A DNA stretch of 64,000 nucleotides from Companilactobacillus ginsenosidimutans (GTDB lineage: Bacteria; Bacillota; Bacilli; Lactobacillales; Lactobacillaceae): contig NZ_CP012034.1 of the NCBI RefSeq assembly GCF_001050475.1, positions 1,984,001 to 2,048,000 on the forward strand, read 5' to 3'. Position 1 is the stretch's first letter. Each line of letters starts with the position of its first letter. A program made the position numbers and the translations under genes. Shown piece after piece: positions 34,231-42,044 of the stretch. The notes beneath the pieces are model-generated. The model ran no database searches and was not told where the DNA came from. It worked only from the letters and a program-made list of their open reading frames with translations.

Positions 34231-35622
34231 TTATGAATTCTTTGATAGTTTTGTAGCTGAATTCAACATAATACCAGCAATTACCAAAAATACTAACAGC
34301 AAAATGAACGAATTTTGTGAACCAATTGCCGTTCTCGCCGCATAACTTTTTGGCATGCTAGCACTCTGAGCAAGCGCCATAATAGTAGACACAATCGAAG
34401 TTCCTACCGCGCCGGCAAATTGTTGTACAGTATTGAATAAGCCATTGCCGTCAGCACTTTTTTCTTGCGGTAACTGTTTTAGACCGTTGGTCATAGTATT
34501 ACCCATCACCAATCCCATTCCGAGCATGAATAATAGATAGAAGGTAAGAATCAATCCATTTGAAAGCTGGCGTCCAAATCCGACATAGAGCACCATCGCG
34601 ATTATTTCGATGATGATTCCAATAAGAATAGGTTTTCGTGCACCAAATTTGTCTAGAATAGCGCCTCCAAGTGGAGCAAATGCTGCACCTAAAAGTGCTC
34701 CAGGAAGGACAAGTAAACCGGCAACCAAGGCGGTTTTCATATTAACAAGTTGAACATAATTTGGAAGTACAAAAGACATTCCAAGTGCACCTAATTGGAC
34801 AAGGAAAAATGCTCCAAGATGTTCAGAATATTTGTGGTTTTTCAAAATCTTTAAATCAATCAATGGACTGTTGCTATGTGTTGATTTATAGATAAATAAA
34901 ATTAAGGCGATTACCCCAACAACTAGTGGAATCCAGAAGCCGACGGGATTTTGGGCAACAGCCGACAAGTTAGAGAATCCAATGATAAGTCCGATAAAGG
35001 CGACTGACACAAGTAAAATATCGATAATGTTTAACTTGGTTTTTTCAGGAGGGGTGATTTGCTGAATTGCAAAAGCACCTATAAATAGTGCGATGACAAC
35101 TAGTGGTATGAGAATAATGAAAATACTTCTCCAGCCGAGTGAGTTGACGATTAGTCCACCGAAAGTTGGTCCAATTGCTGGTGCAATTGCAGTGATCAAG
35201 GTTCCGACTCCCATTAATAGTCCGATTTTTGAAGCTGGAGCTTGTTCAAGAATGATGTTGAACATTAGTGGTAAGGCAATTCCGGCTCCGATTCCTTGAA
35301 TGACTCGACCAAGGACTAGCAGTGAAAAAGCTGGTGCAAGTGCATCAAGTGCTAGTCCGATGATGAACGAACTAGCTGCCGTAATAAATAATTTTTTTGA
35401 AGTGAAATTAGTTTTTAAATATGCAGACAGTGGCATCATGATTGATGCGACTAATAAATATCCAGTTGTCATCCACTGAACAGCTGAAGTATTGACGCTG
35501 AATTCCTTCATTAGTGTTGGAAAAGTCACGTTTGTGGCAGTTTCAACAACAACTCCGGAGAAGGACAGTAGTCCAGTAGCGATGATAGATAAAATTAATT
35601 TAGTGTTTAGTTGACGATTCAT
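34231..35622 (-). CDS. DHA2-family (EmrB/QacA-type) multidrug efflux transporter
   Basis: This 463-residue transporter has about 14 TM segments. It shows ATNVTFPTLMKEF near the start, the first-loop region QWMTTGYLLVASIMMPL, and the motif GRVIQGIGAGIALPLMFN near residue 107. It exports toxic compounds using proton motive force. It is divergent from a MarR regulator, with a palindrome between them, so it is probably repressed by that protein. AGGAGG precedes the ATG. Confidence 0.92.
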   Translation of the reverse strand: MNRQLNTKLILSIIATGLLSFSGVVVETATNVTFPTLMKEFSVNTSAVQWMTTGYLLVASIMMPLSAYLKTNFTSKKLFITAASSFIIGLALDALAPAFSLLVLGRVIQGIGAGIALPLMFNIILEQAPASKIGLLMGVGTLITAIAPAIGPTFGGLIVNSLGWRSIFIILIPLVVIALFIGAFAIQQITPPEKTKLNIIDILLVSVAFIGLIIGFSNLSAVAQNPVGFWIPLVVGVIALILFIYKSTHSNSPLIDLKILKNHKYSEHLGAFFLVQLGALGMSFVLPNYVQLVNMKTALVAGLLVLPGALLGAAFAPLGGAILDKFGARKPILIGIIIEIIAMVLYVGFGRQLSNGLILTFYLLFMLGMGLVMGNTMTNGLKQLPQEKSADGNGLFNTVQQFAGAVGTSIVSTIMALAQSASMPKSYAARTAIGSQNSFILLLVFLVIAGIMLNSATKLSKNS

Positions 35623-35637
35623 GTATTCCTCCTATTT

Positions 35638-35651
35638 GTTAGAATTCTAAC
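35638..35651. promoter_or_regulatory. Probable MarR operator
   Basis: The perfect 14-bp palindrome GTTAGAATTCTAAC lies between the divergent efflux and marR genes. A half-site, GTTAGAAATC, recurs at about 35703-35712, near the regulator's own start. MarR proteins bind such palindromes. Confidence 0.65.
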
Positions 35652-35731
35652 TAACGTTATTTGTTATATCATAAATAGGTATAAGTGTGCTAGTATAAAT
35701 TCATGTTAGAAATCAAACAATGAGGCTAAAT

Positions 35732-36157
35732 ATGGACAGAAATTTTGGCATTTTAATTAAGCAAGCAGGTAATGTAATGGCTCGCGACGCTGATAAATAC
35801 GCACAAACTATGGATTTAACAGGAATGCAAATGAGTATTATTGATTACATTTCAAATCATGAAAATGATTCAAATATTTTTCAGAAAAATATTGAAAATG
35901 AATTTAATATTCGACGTCCAAGTGCCACTAGTGCATTAAAATTAATGGAGAAAAGAGACTTGTTAGTCCGTGTCCCTATGGAGAATGATGCGAGATTAAA
36001 ACGGATAATATTGACTCCCAAAGCAAGAAAATTATCAAAATCAATTAATGATTATTTTTCCAAGAATGAGATAATTATTGCAAATGCAATCGGTGCTGAA
36101 AACATTTCAGCCGTGAAAACAGGATTGAAAAGCATCTCGAATGTATTTTCAGATTAA
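35732..36157 (+). CDS. MarR-family transcriptional regulator
   Basis: This winged-helix regulator has 141 residues. The recognition helix lies in FNIRRPSATSALKLMEKRDLL, split at about residues 55-75. The wing follows, with DARLKRIILTPKARK. I chose the ATG at 35732, with GAGG 6 nt before it; an in-frame ATG at 35720 has no ribosome binding site. It probably represses the divergent DHA2 exporter and itself. The Na+/H+ antiporter gene begins 22 nt after it and may be co-transcribed. Confidence 0.9.
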   Translation: MDRNFGILIKQAGNVMARDADKYAQTMDLTGMQMSIIDYISNHENDSNIFQKNIENEFNIRRPSATSALKLMEKRDLLVRVPMENDARLKRIILTPKARKLSKSINDYFSKNEIIIANAIGAENISAVKTGLKSISNVFSD

Positions 36158-36178
36158 GCAACAAGGTGGGGGATTGAT

Positions 36179-37762
36179 ATGGCAATACTAATATCAAGTG
36201 GACTGATTGTAATTGCCATTGCAATCGCAAATATATTGGCTAAATTCGTACCTGGTATTTCTAATACCTATGTTAATTTGGCGATGGGGATAGTTTTTGG
36301 ATTAATTCCACTTACCGATAAATTAATACTTGGTTTCAATAACGAAATTTTTATGTTCGCCATTATTGCACCTTTATTATTCTTCGAAGGTCAAGGTACT
36401 CGGAACTTTGTGGTAAGAAATCAAGCTAGCAGAATCATTGGAATGTCAGTGATACTTGCAATAATCACAGCAATTTTAGTTGGCTGGTCAATCAACTTAG
36501 TGTTTGGAATGTTTTTCCCATTCACATTGATTATGGCAGCAATTAGTACACCGACTGATGCGACGGCTTTTGACTCAGTTGTTGAGGGTCGTGAGATTCC
36601 TGATGCGGTTGGAAATAACCTGAAGATGGAATCATTATTCAATGACGCAACCGGAATTATTTTGTTGGCTGCTGGATTAACGTGGCTCCAAACAGGACAC
36701 TTATCATTCACTGCAAATATTTCAAGTTTCTTAGTTTCAGCTGTTGGTGGTGTAATCTTCGGTGCCGTGTTTGCCTATCTAGTAATGATCTTTAGACAAA
36801 TATTAGTCCGTTCAAAAGTTAATGTTATTTCATCTCAAACAATAATTTTTCTCATAACTCCATTTGTAATTTACTATTTAGCCGAAGAGATTCACGTCTC
36901 CGGAATCATCGCTGTAGTCTGTGCAGGACTGGTCAGTAACTCCGAAGCCAGTCGAAGCAGATTTTCATCTTCACACCAATTTCACCTTGGAACACAATTG
37001 ATGTTATTCATATCAGAAGTCCTCAATAGCTTCGTTTTCGTTACACTCGGAATCACATTAGTCCGTATAATTCGCGATAATTTCCAAGAAATAACCTTGT
37101 CATTTAGCTGGCTATGGATTGGAATCATGATCTACTTAGTATCGCTTATCGTAAGATATCTTTATGCAAAATTTATCATGCACGATACTGCAACGGATGC
37201 CGTCACCTTCTCATTTGGAGGTATCCATGGCGCCGTTACGTTAGCTATGGTATTCAGTGTTAGCAGACAAATCGTTGGTCAGAAAAATTTTGATTTATTG
37301 ATATTAATTGAGACAGTCGTAATTATATTAAGCATGGTTGTGCCAACTATTTTGTTCAAATTTACTTTGACGGCTACCCCCGATGATACCGACATTTTGG
37401 CTCAAGTTGCAGATATTCGTGACGAGATGGTTAAACGTGGAATTGCTCAAGTAAATGAAATGCATCTCGATAAGAGTGTTCGCAAATCCGTCATTTATGA
37501 TTTACGGGACCAAAACAAGAAAAATGATATGTTTTCATTTTTACATCAATGGCGTGCTGCCAATAAAAACCGCTTTGATTTTGACGAGAAACAACGGCTG
37601 GATGAAAGAAGAGCTTTGATGTATGCGTTCGATGTTGAACGAGACTATTTACATGATGTTTCACTAGAGCATCGTTTTTATAGCAGTTATTTATATACCT
37701 TACACAGCGAAGTACTCCTAGCAGAATCATTAGTGCTAGATCCAATTAATCAACAAAATTAA
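36179..37762 (+). CDS. Na+(K+)/H+ antiporter, CPA1 (NhaP) family
   Basis: The 527 residues comprise about 12 TM segments and then a cytoplasmic C-terminal tail (about residues 390-527) rich in charged residues. The ion-binding region reads MESLFNDATGIIL near 155 (the NDATG motif with its conserved Asp), and the later TM shows SFGGIHGAVTLAM. It exchanges Na+ or K+ for H+ for pH and salt homeostasis. A GGTGGGGG site precedes the ATG. It follows marR in the same direction. Confidence 0.92.
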   Translation: MAILISSGLIVIAIAIANILAKFVPGISNTYVNLAMGIVFGLIPLTDKLILGFNNEIFMFAIIAPLLFFEGQGTRNFVVRNQASRIIGMSVILAIITAILVGWSINLVFGMFFPFTLIMAAISTPTDATAFDSVVEGREIPDAVGNNLKMESLFNDATGIILLAAGLTWLQTGHLSFTANISSFLVSAVGGVIFGAVFAYLVMIFRQILVRSKVNVISSQTIIFLITPFVIYYLAEEIHVSGIIAVVCAGLVSNSEASRSRFSSSHQFHLGTQLMLFISEVLNSFVFVTLGITLVRIIRDNFQEITLSFSWLWIGIMIYLVSLIVRYLYAKFIMHDTATDAVTFSFGGIHGAVTLAMVFSVSRQIVGQKNFDLLILIETVVIILSMVVPTILFKFTLTATPDDTDILAQVADIRDEMVKRGIAQVNEMHLDKSVRKSVIYDLRDQNKKNDMFSFLHQWRAANKNRFDFDEKQRLDERRALMYAFDVERDYLHDVSLEHRFYSSYLYTLHSEVLLAESLVLDPINQQN

Positions 37763-37763
37763 T

Positions 37764-37790
37764 TTGACAAAACAAATAAAGTAATATAAT
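37764..37790 (+). promoter_or_regulatory. Promoter of the cysteine leader/cbs-cgl operon
   Basis: TTGACA (37764-37769) and TATAAT (37785-37790) are both perfect hexamers, with a short 15-nt spacer. Transcription would start at about 37797 and include the leader peptide gene and attenuator. Confidence 0.75.
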
Positions 37791-37820
37791 CTCAGTACAT
37801 AAATTAATCGGAGGAATTCA

Positions 37821-37904
37821 ATGATGACTAATGCAAACTTTGTTACATCAACAAGTTGTTGTTGTGAATCGCATCTTATGCGATTCACTGGTTTGCGTGC
37901 CTAA
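37821..37904 (+). CDS. Cysteine-rich leader peptide (27 residues)
   Basis: This short frame has a strong ribosome binding site (GGAGG at 37810-37814). It starts MMTNANF, runs through TSTSCCCESHLM and ends FTGLRA before TAA. Three consecutive TGT cysteine codons lie at 37857-37865, directly before the first attenuator hairpin. It is too short for an enzyme, and its position between a good promoter and a terminator in front of cysteine-synthesis genes marks it as a regulatory peptide. Stalling at the Cys codons when Cys-tRNA is low would decide which RNA structure forms. Confidence 0.85.
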   Translation: MMTNANFVTSTSCCCESHLMRFTGLRA

Positions 37905-37984
37905 ATTGTCTTTCTTTGGGTAAAACATAAATCAGATCAATCGTATAAGGTGCAGATTTTAATTAGAAATCTGCACCTTTTTTG
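37864..37984 (+). promoter_or_regulatory. Cysteine-responsive transcription attenuator
   Basis: Three mutually exclusive pairings can be read. Hairpin 1:2 is GTGAATCGCAT (37864-37874) with ATGCGATTCAC (37878-37888). The antiterminator 2:3 is GCATCTTATGCGATT (37871-37885) with AATCGTATAAGGTGC (37939-37953), 15 bp with two G-U pairs. The terminator 3:4 is AAGGTGCAGATTT (37947-37959) with AAATCTGCACCTT (37967-37979), 13 bp, followed by a T-run. A ribosome held at the Cys codons would cover strand 1 and favour 2:3, so the cbs-cgl genes are read. Free passage allows 1:2 and termination. Confidence 0.85.
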
Positions 37985-38009
37985 TATCTAATTGAGTGGG
38001 GGAGGGAAA

Positions 38010-38933
38010 ATGTTAGTAGAGAATATATATCAGACAATCGGCAACACACCGCTGTTAAAACTTGATATCGAAGCACCTAACAACGCCAAGATCTATGCCA
38101 AACTCGAGATGTTTAATCCCGGTGGTTCGGTCAAGGATCGCCTAGGAGTGAACTTAATTGAAAATGGGTTGAAGAGCGGTAAAATTAAAAACGGCACTAC
38201 GATAATTGAGCCGACGGCTGGTAATACTGGCATCGGAGTAGCGTTGGCAGCTCAACAATACCACCTGCCAGTCAAGCTAGTTGTACCAGAAAAATTTAGT
38301 CAGGAAAAACAGATATTGATGAAAGCTTTGGGTGCAGAAATTATTCATACACCGTCTGAAGATGGCATCGTCGGAGCAATCGCCAAGGCGAAGGAATTAG
38401 CTGCTGAAACAGATAATTCATACGTCCCACTTCAGTTTGAAAATCCAGCCAATCCAGAAGCTTACTACAAAACGTTAGGCCCAGAAATCATCAAAGATTT
38501 GCCCAATCAAAAAATTGATGCATTCGTAGCTGGCTCTGGTAGTGGTGGAACTTTTGTTGGTGTAACTCAAGCTTTGCAAGACAAATATCCTGATATGAAA
38601 GCAATCACAGTCGAACCAGAAGGATCAATTTTGAATGGTGGTAAGGAACATTCACATCGTACCGAGGGAATTGGAGTCGAATTCGTTCCGCCATTTTTCA
38701 AATCTATCACAGTTGATTCAGTGAAAACTATTAGCGATGATGACGCATTTTCATACGTTAGATGGTTGGCTGATAATGAAGGCGTATTCGCTGGTAGTTC
38801 TAGTGGTGCAGCTCTTGCGGCAGCATTACAAGTTGCTGAAAATTTACCTGAAAATTCAACTATCGTTACAATTTTCCCAGATTCAAGTGAGCGTTACTTG
38901 AGCAAAAACATTTACGGAGACGAGGAGAAATAA
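38010..38933 (+). CDS. Cystathionine beta-synthase / cysteine synthase-type PLP enzyme
   Basis: This fold-type II PLP enzyme has about 307 residues. The cofactor lysine is in NPGGSVKDR near residue 42, and the phosphate loop [10 protein letters not shown] near 177. [14 protein letters not shown] near 70 holds the substrate loop. It makes cystathionine from serine and homocysteine or cysteine from O-acetylserine. Pairing with a cystathionine gamma-lyase favours the first reaction in a reverse transsulfuration route. ATG 38010 follows GGGGGAGGG; the TTG at 37992 lies too close to the terminator. The leader attenuator controls it. Confidence 0.88.
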   Translation: MLVENIYQTIGNTPLLKLDIEAPNNAKIYAKLEMFNPGGSVKDRLGVNLIENGLKSGKIKNGTTIIEPTAGNTGIGVALAAQQYHLPVKLVVPEKFSQEKQILMKALGAEIIHTPSEDGIVGAIAKAKELAAETDNSYVPLQFENPANPEAYYKTLGPEIIKDLPNQKIDAFVAGSGSGGTFVGVTQALQDKYPDMKAITVEPEGSILNGGKEHSHRTEGIGVEFVPPFFKSITVDSVKTISDDDAFSYVRWLADNEGVFAGSSSGAALAAALQVAENLPENSTIVTIFPDSSERYLSKNIYGDEEK

Positions 38934-38935
38934 TT

Positions 38936-40075
38936 ATGAAATTTAATACTAAACTTATTCACGGTGGCATTAGCGAAGACAAGGCAACAGGAGCAGTTTC
39001 AATTCCAGTTTATCGTTCATCAACTTTCCACCAACACGTACTAGGTGGCGAACCAAAATGGGAGTACGCACGTACTGGTAACCCAACTCGTGCTGCACTA
39101 GAAGCCTTAGTAGCAGACATTGAAGACGGAACTGCAGCATTCGCATTTGCTTCCGGATCAGCCGCAATTCACACTACTTTTTCACTATTTTCAGCAGGTG
39201 ACCACATTGTCATTGGAAATGATGTCTATGGTGGAACTTTCCGTTTGGTAAACAAAGTCTTGAAACGCTTTGGTCTTGAATTCACAGTTGTTGATACACG
39301 TGATCTTGATGCAGTTGAAAAAGCTATCCAAGATAATACAGTCGCAATTTATTTGGAAACACCAACTAATCCTTTACTTCATGTGTCAGATATTCACGCG
39401 ATTGCTGAAATTGCTAAAAAGCATGATTTGAAAACAATTGTCGACAATACATTTGCCACACCTTATAACCAAAATCCATTAGATTTAGGTGCTAATATTG
39501 TAGTTCACTCAGCCACTAAATATTTAGGTGGCCATTCAGATGTCGTTGCTGGATTGGCAGTTACTAACGATCCTAAAATTGCTGAAGATTTAGCCTTTTT
39601 GCAAAATTCGATTGGTTCAACACTTGGACCTGATGATAGTTGGTTACTCATGCGAGGTATTAAGACACTCGGCGTAAGAATGAGAGTTCACCAAGAAAAT
39701 ACTCAAATAATCTATGACTACTTGAAGAACAACGATAAAGTCGCCAACGTGTACTATCCTGGAGATCCTGAAAGCGAAGGATATGAAATTGCCAAGAAAC
39801 AAATGCATGGTTTCGGTGCGATGATTTCATTTGAATTAAACGAAGGCTTAGATGCTAAAAAGTTTGTTGAAAGTTTAAACTTGATTGATTTAGCCGAAAG
39901 TTTGGGTGGAATTGAAAGCTTAATTGAAGTACCAGCTGTTATGACACATGCCGCAATTCCTCGTGAGATTAGATTAAAAAATGGTATCAAAGATGAATTA
40001 ATTAGACTCTCTGTCGGAGTTGAAGATGACACTGATTTGATAGCTGATTTGGAGCAAGCGTTTTCTAAAATTTAA
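38936..40075 (+). CDS. Cystathionine gamma-lyase (Cys/Met metabolism PLP enzyme)
   Basis: This fold-type I PLP enzyme has 379 residues. The cofactor lysine is in VVHSATKYLGGHSD near residue 196. The N-terminal YRSSTFHQHVLGGEPKWEYARTGNPTR, split over about 25-52, contains the phosphate-contacting Tyr and Arg. It cleaves cystathionine to cysteine, 2-oxobutyrate and ammonia; a cystathionine gamma-synthase activity cannot be excluded from sequence alone. It starts 2 nt after the beta-synthase gene. The pair would make cysteine from homocysteine. No cysE serine acetyltransferase follows, unlike some lactobacillus clusters. Confidence 0.9.
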   Translation: MKFNTKLIHGGISEDKATGAVSIPVYRSSTFHQHVLGGEPKWEYARTGNPTRAALEALVADIEDGTAAFAFASGSAAIHTTFSLFSAGDHIVIGNDVYGGTFRLVNKVLKRFGLEFTVVDTRDLDAVEKAIQDNTVAIYLETPTNPLLHVSDIHAIAEIAKKHDLKTIVDNTFATPYNQNPLDLGANIVVHSATKYLGGHSDVVAGLAVTNDPKIAEDLAFLQNSIGSTLGPDDSWLLMRGIKTLGVRMRVHQENTQIIYDYLKNNDKVANVYYPGDPESEGYEIAKKQMHGFGAMISFELNEGLDAKKFVESLNLIDLAESLGGIESLIEVPAVMTHAAIPREIRLKNGIKDELIRLSVGVEDDTDLIADLEQAFSKI

Positions 40076-40133
40076 TAAAATGATATTGTCATAATTTTTT
40101 ATGAGTGATATTATTCATGTAACAACTAAATAG

Positions 40134-40262
40134 ATTTCTTCGGGGCAGGGTGAAATTCCCGACCGACGGTAACAACATAAGTTGAAGTCCGTGACCCGCG
40201 TAAGCGGTTGACCCAGTGAGATTCTGGGACCGACAGTAAAGTCTGGATGGGAGAAGAAGAAA
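40134..40262 (+). ncRNA. FMN riboswitch (RFN element)
   Basis: The conserved RFN sequence is plain: TTCTTCGGGGCAGGGTGAAA at the 5' side, then CCCGACCG, GTCCGTGACCC, GGTTGACCCAGTGA, GGGACCGACAGT and CTGGATGGGAGAAGAA. The closing stem pairs TTTCTTC with GAAGAA. It binds FMN and turns off the riboflavin operon through the terminator downstream. It lies 130 nt before ribD. Confidence 0.97.
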
Positions 40263-40344
40263 TAGTAACATTTCATACCATTAGTGGCACTTTTTGTGCT
40301 ACGCATAATCTCGTATGAGATCTTATTTGGCTTATTAAATGTGG

Positions 40345-40373
40345 CCCCGCATTCCTATGCGGGGTCTTTTTTT
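40345..40373 (+). terminator. Expression-platform terminator of the FMN riboswitch
   Basis: CCCCGCAT-tcct-ATGCGGGG then TCTTTTTTT, directly before ribD. It forms when FMN is bound. Confidence 0.93.
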
Positions 40374-40389
40374 GTGAGGTGGATAGGAT

Positions 40390-41439
40390 TTGGAAGAAAA
40401 AGAATTTATGAATATCGCTTTTCAAGAAGCGAAAAAAGGGAAGTCAACTTGGACTAATCCGCAAGTAGGAGCGGTCATAGTTAAAGACGGGAAAATCCTA
40501 GCTCAAGGTCATCATGAAAAATTTGGTGGTCCGCATGCTGAAGTTAATACGTTAAATAAGTTGGAGTATATTTCCGATGCAAAAGGTGCCGACATGTATG
40601 TGACTCTGGAACCTTGTTCACATTTTGGTAAAACACCACCTTGTGTGCAGCGAGTAACTGAAGTTGGAATTAAACGTGTGTTCATTGGCATGCAAGATCC
40701 TAACCCGATTGTCAGTGGCAATGGAATTAAGTATCTCAAAGACCACAATATTGAGGTTGAAGTTTGCAATGACACCGGAGACATAAACGAAGCATATATT
40801 TTTTATTATCAAAATAAGCGACCATTGATTACGGTCAAATATGCAATGTCTGTTGATGGAAAAATTAACAAGACAGGACATCATCGAACAATTATTACTG
40901 GTGAAGAGGCTTATGAGGATGCCCAAAAATTGCGTTCAGAAAACCAGGCAATTTTGATTGGCGAGCACACAGTAATTATTGATAATCCTCAGCTTACAGT
41001 TAGAAATAGAGAAATGGATTTCCCCCCGATTCGGGTGGTTGTAGTTCGTGACGTCAATACTGTGGAATTCGGATATAAAATTTTTCAAAATGATGGGATT
41101 AAGACGTTGATATTCAGTCAAACAAAGTCAAGACGTCGACTACCAGAAAATGTTGAGGTCGCAGTTCGAGACGACTGGACTCCTGACAAGATTGTTGAAG
41201 AATTAGCTCAACGAAATATCGAATCACTCCTAGTTGAAGGTGGCAGCAAGCTCCAAGCAGAGTTTGTTCATGCGGGTTTAGTCGACAAGGTTGTCACGTA
41301 TATCGCTCCAAAATTGTTTGGTGGAGCAAGTTTGCCAGCTGTTCAAGGAGATTATCGATCGTCTGAAATTGATTTTGAAGAAACCGAAATCACCAAATTG
41401 GGTTCAGATTTGAAAATCGAATTGAGGAGGTCGAAGTGA
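40390..41439 (+). CDS. ribD: Bifunctional riboflavin deaminase/reductase
   Basis: The 349 residues form two domains. The N-terminal zinc deaminase (about 1-145) has PHAEVNTL (His and Glu) and TLEPCSHFGKTPPC (two Cys). The C-terminal NADPH reductase (about 146-349) has VKYAMSVDGKI and SLLVEGGSKL. It carries out the second and third steps from the pyrimidine product of RibBA. The start is TTG at 40390 after GAGGTGG; it includes the conserved EFMNIAFQEAKKG helix that the ATG at 40408 would cut. First gene of the riboflavin operon. Confidence 0.96.
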   Translation: MEEKEFMNIAFQEAKKGKSTWTNPQVGAVIVKDGKILAQGHHEKFGGPHAEVNTLNKLEYISDAKGADMYVTLEPCSHFGKTPPCVQRVTEVGIKRVFIGMQDPNPIVSGNGIKYLKDHNIEVEVCNDTGDINEAYIFYYQNKRPLITVKYAMSVDGKINKTGHHRTIITGEEAYEDAQKLRSENQAILIGEHTVIIDNPQLTVRNREMDFPPIRVVVVRDVNTVEFGYKIFQNDGIKTLIFSQTKSRRRLPENVEVAVRDDWTPDKIVEELAQRNIESLLVEGGSKLQAEFVHAGLVDKVVTYIAPKLFGGASLPAVQGDYRSSEIDFEETEITKLGSDLKIELRRSK

Positions 41440-42044
41440 TGTTTACTGGAATAATTAAGGATGTGGGAACAGTTTCAGCTATTGAAAAACATGGTGAAAC
41501 CTTTAAGTTAGCTATCAAATTAAATCAGTTGAAGAATGCTGAAATTTCACTCGGTGACAGTATTGCTGTCAATGGAACTTGTCTGACGGTCACTGATTTG
41601 TTAGACAGTGGCTTTGCAGTTGAAGCAATGCCGGAAACTTTCCGAAGGACAAATTTGGGACAGTTAGAAATTGGCAATCACGTAAATATTGAACCGGCTC
41701 TTGGCGCTAGCGACAAGTTAGATGGCCACTTTGTATTGGGCCACGTGGATACAACCGCTGAATTGGTCAACAAAACTGATGATCAGAATTCAACTGTTCT
41801 GAGTTTCAGAGTCTCACCTGAGTATCGTAAATATATCGTCGAAAAAGGTTCAGTAGCCATCGATGGAGTTAGCTTAACGGTTTCGGGTGTTGAGAAAGAT
41901 ATTTTCCAAGTTTCACTCATTCCATACACACTGTCACATACCATACTCGGTGAATTAAACGTTGAAGACTCAATTAATTTGGAAACAGATATTTTAGGCA
42001 AATATATTTTAGATTCGAAAGTGGAGGCTTACCAAAATGACTAG
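41439..42044 (+). CDS. ribE: Riboflavin synthase alpha chain
   Basis: The 201 residues hold two homologous barrel domains. The starts MFTGIIKDVG and (second half) SDKLDGHFVLGHVD/GVSLTVSGVE are typical, as are NGTCLTV and IDGVSLTV at the two active-site loops. It dismutates two 6,7-dimethyl-8-ribityllumazine molecules to riboflavin. I chose the ATG at 41439, which overlaps the ribD TGA; a GTG three bases upstream is in frame. AGGAGG lies upstream within ribD. Confidence 0.96.
   Translation: MFTGIIKDVGTVSAIEKHGETFKLAIKLNQLKNAEISLGDSIAVNGTCLTVTDLLDSGFAVEAMPETFRRTNLGQLEIGNHVNIEPALGASDKLDGHFVLGHVDTTAELVNKTDDQNSTVLSFRVSPEYRKYIVEKGSVAIDGVSLTVSGVEKDIFQVSLIPYTLSHTILGELNVEDSINLETDILGKYILDSKVEAYQND

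Noticed and set aside
40089..40306. Two minus-strand open frames over the riboflavin leader
   Set aside because: They overlap the FMN riboswitch exactly and have no coding features.
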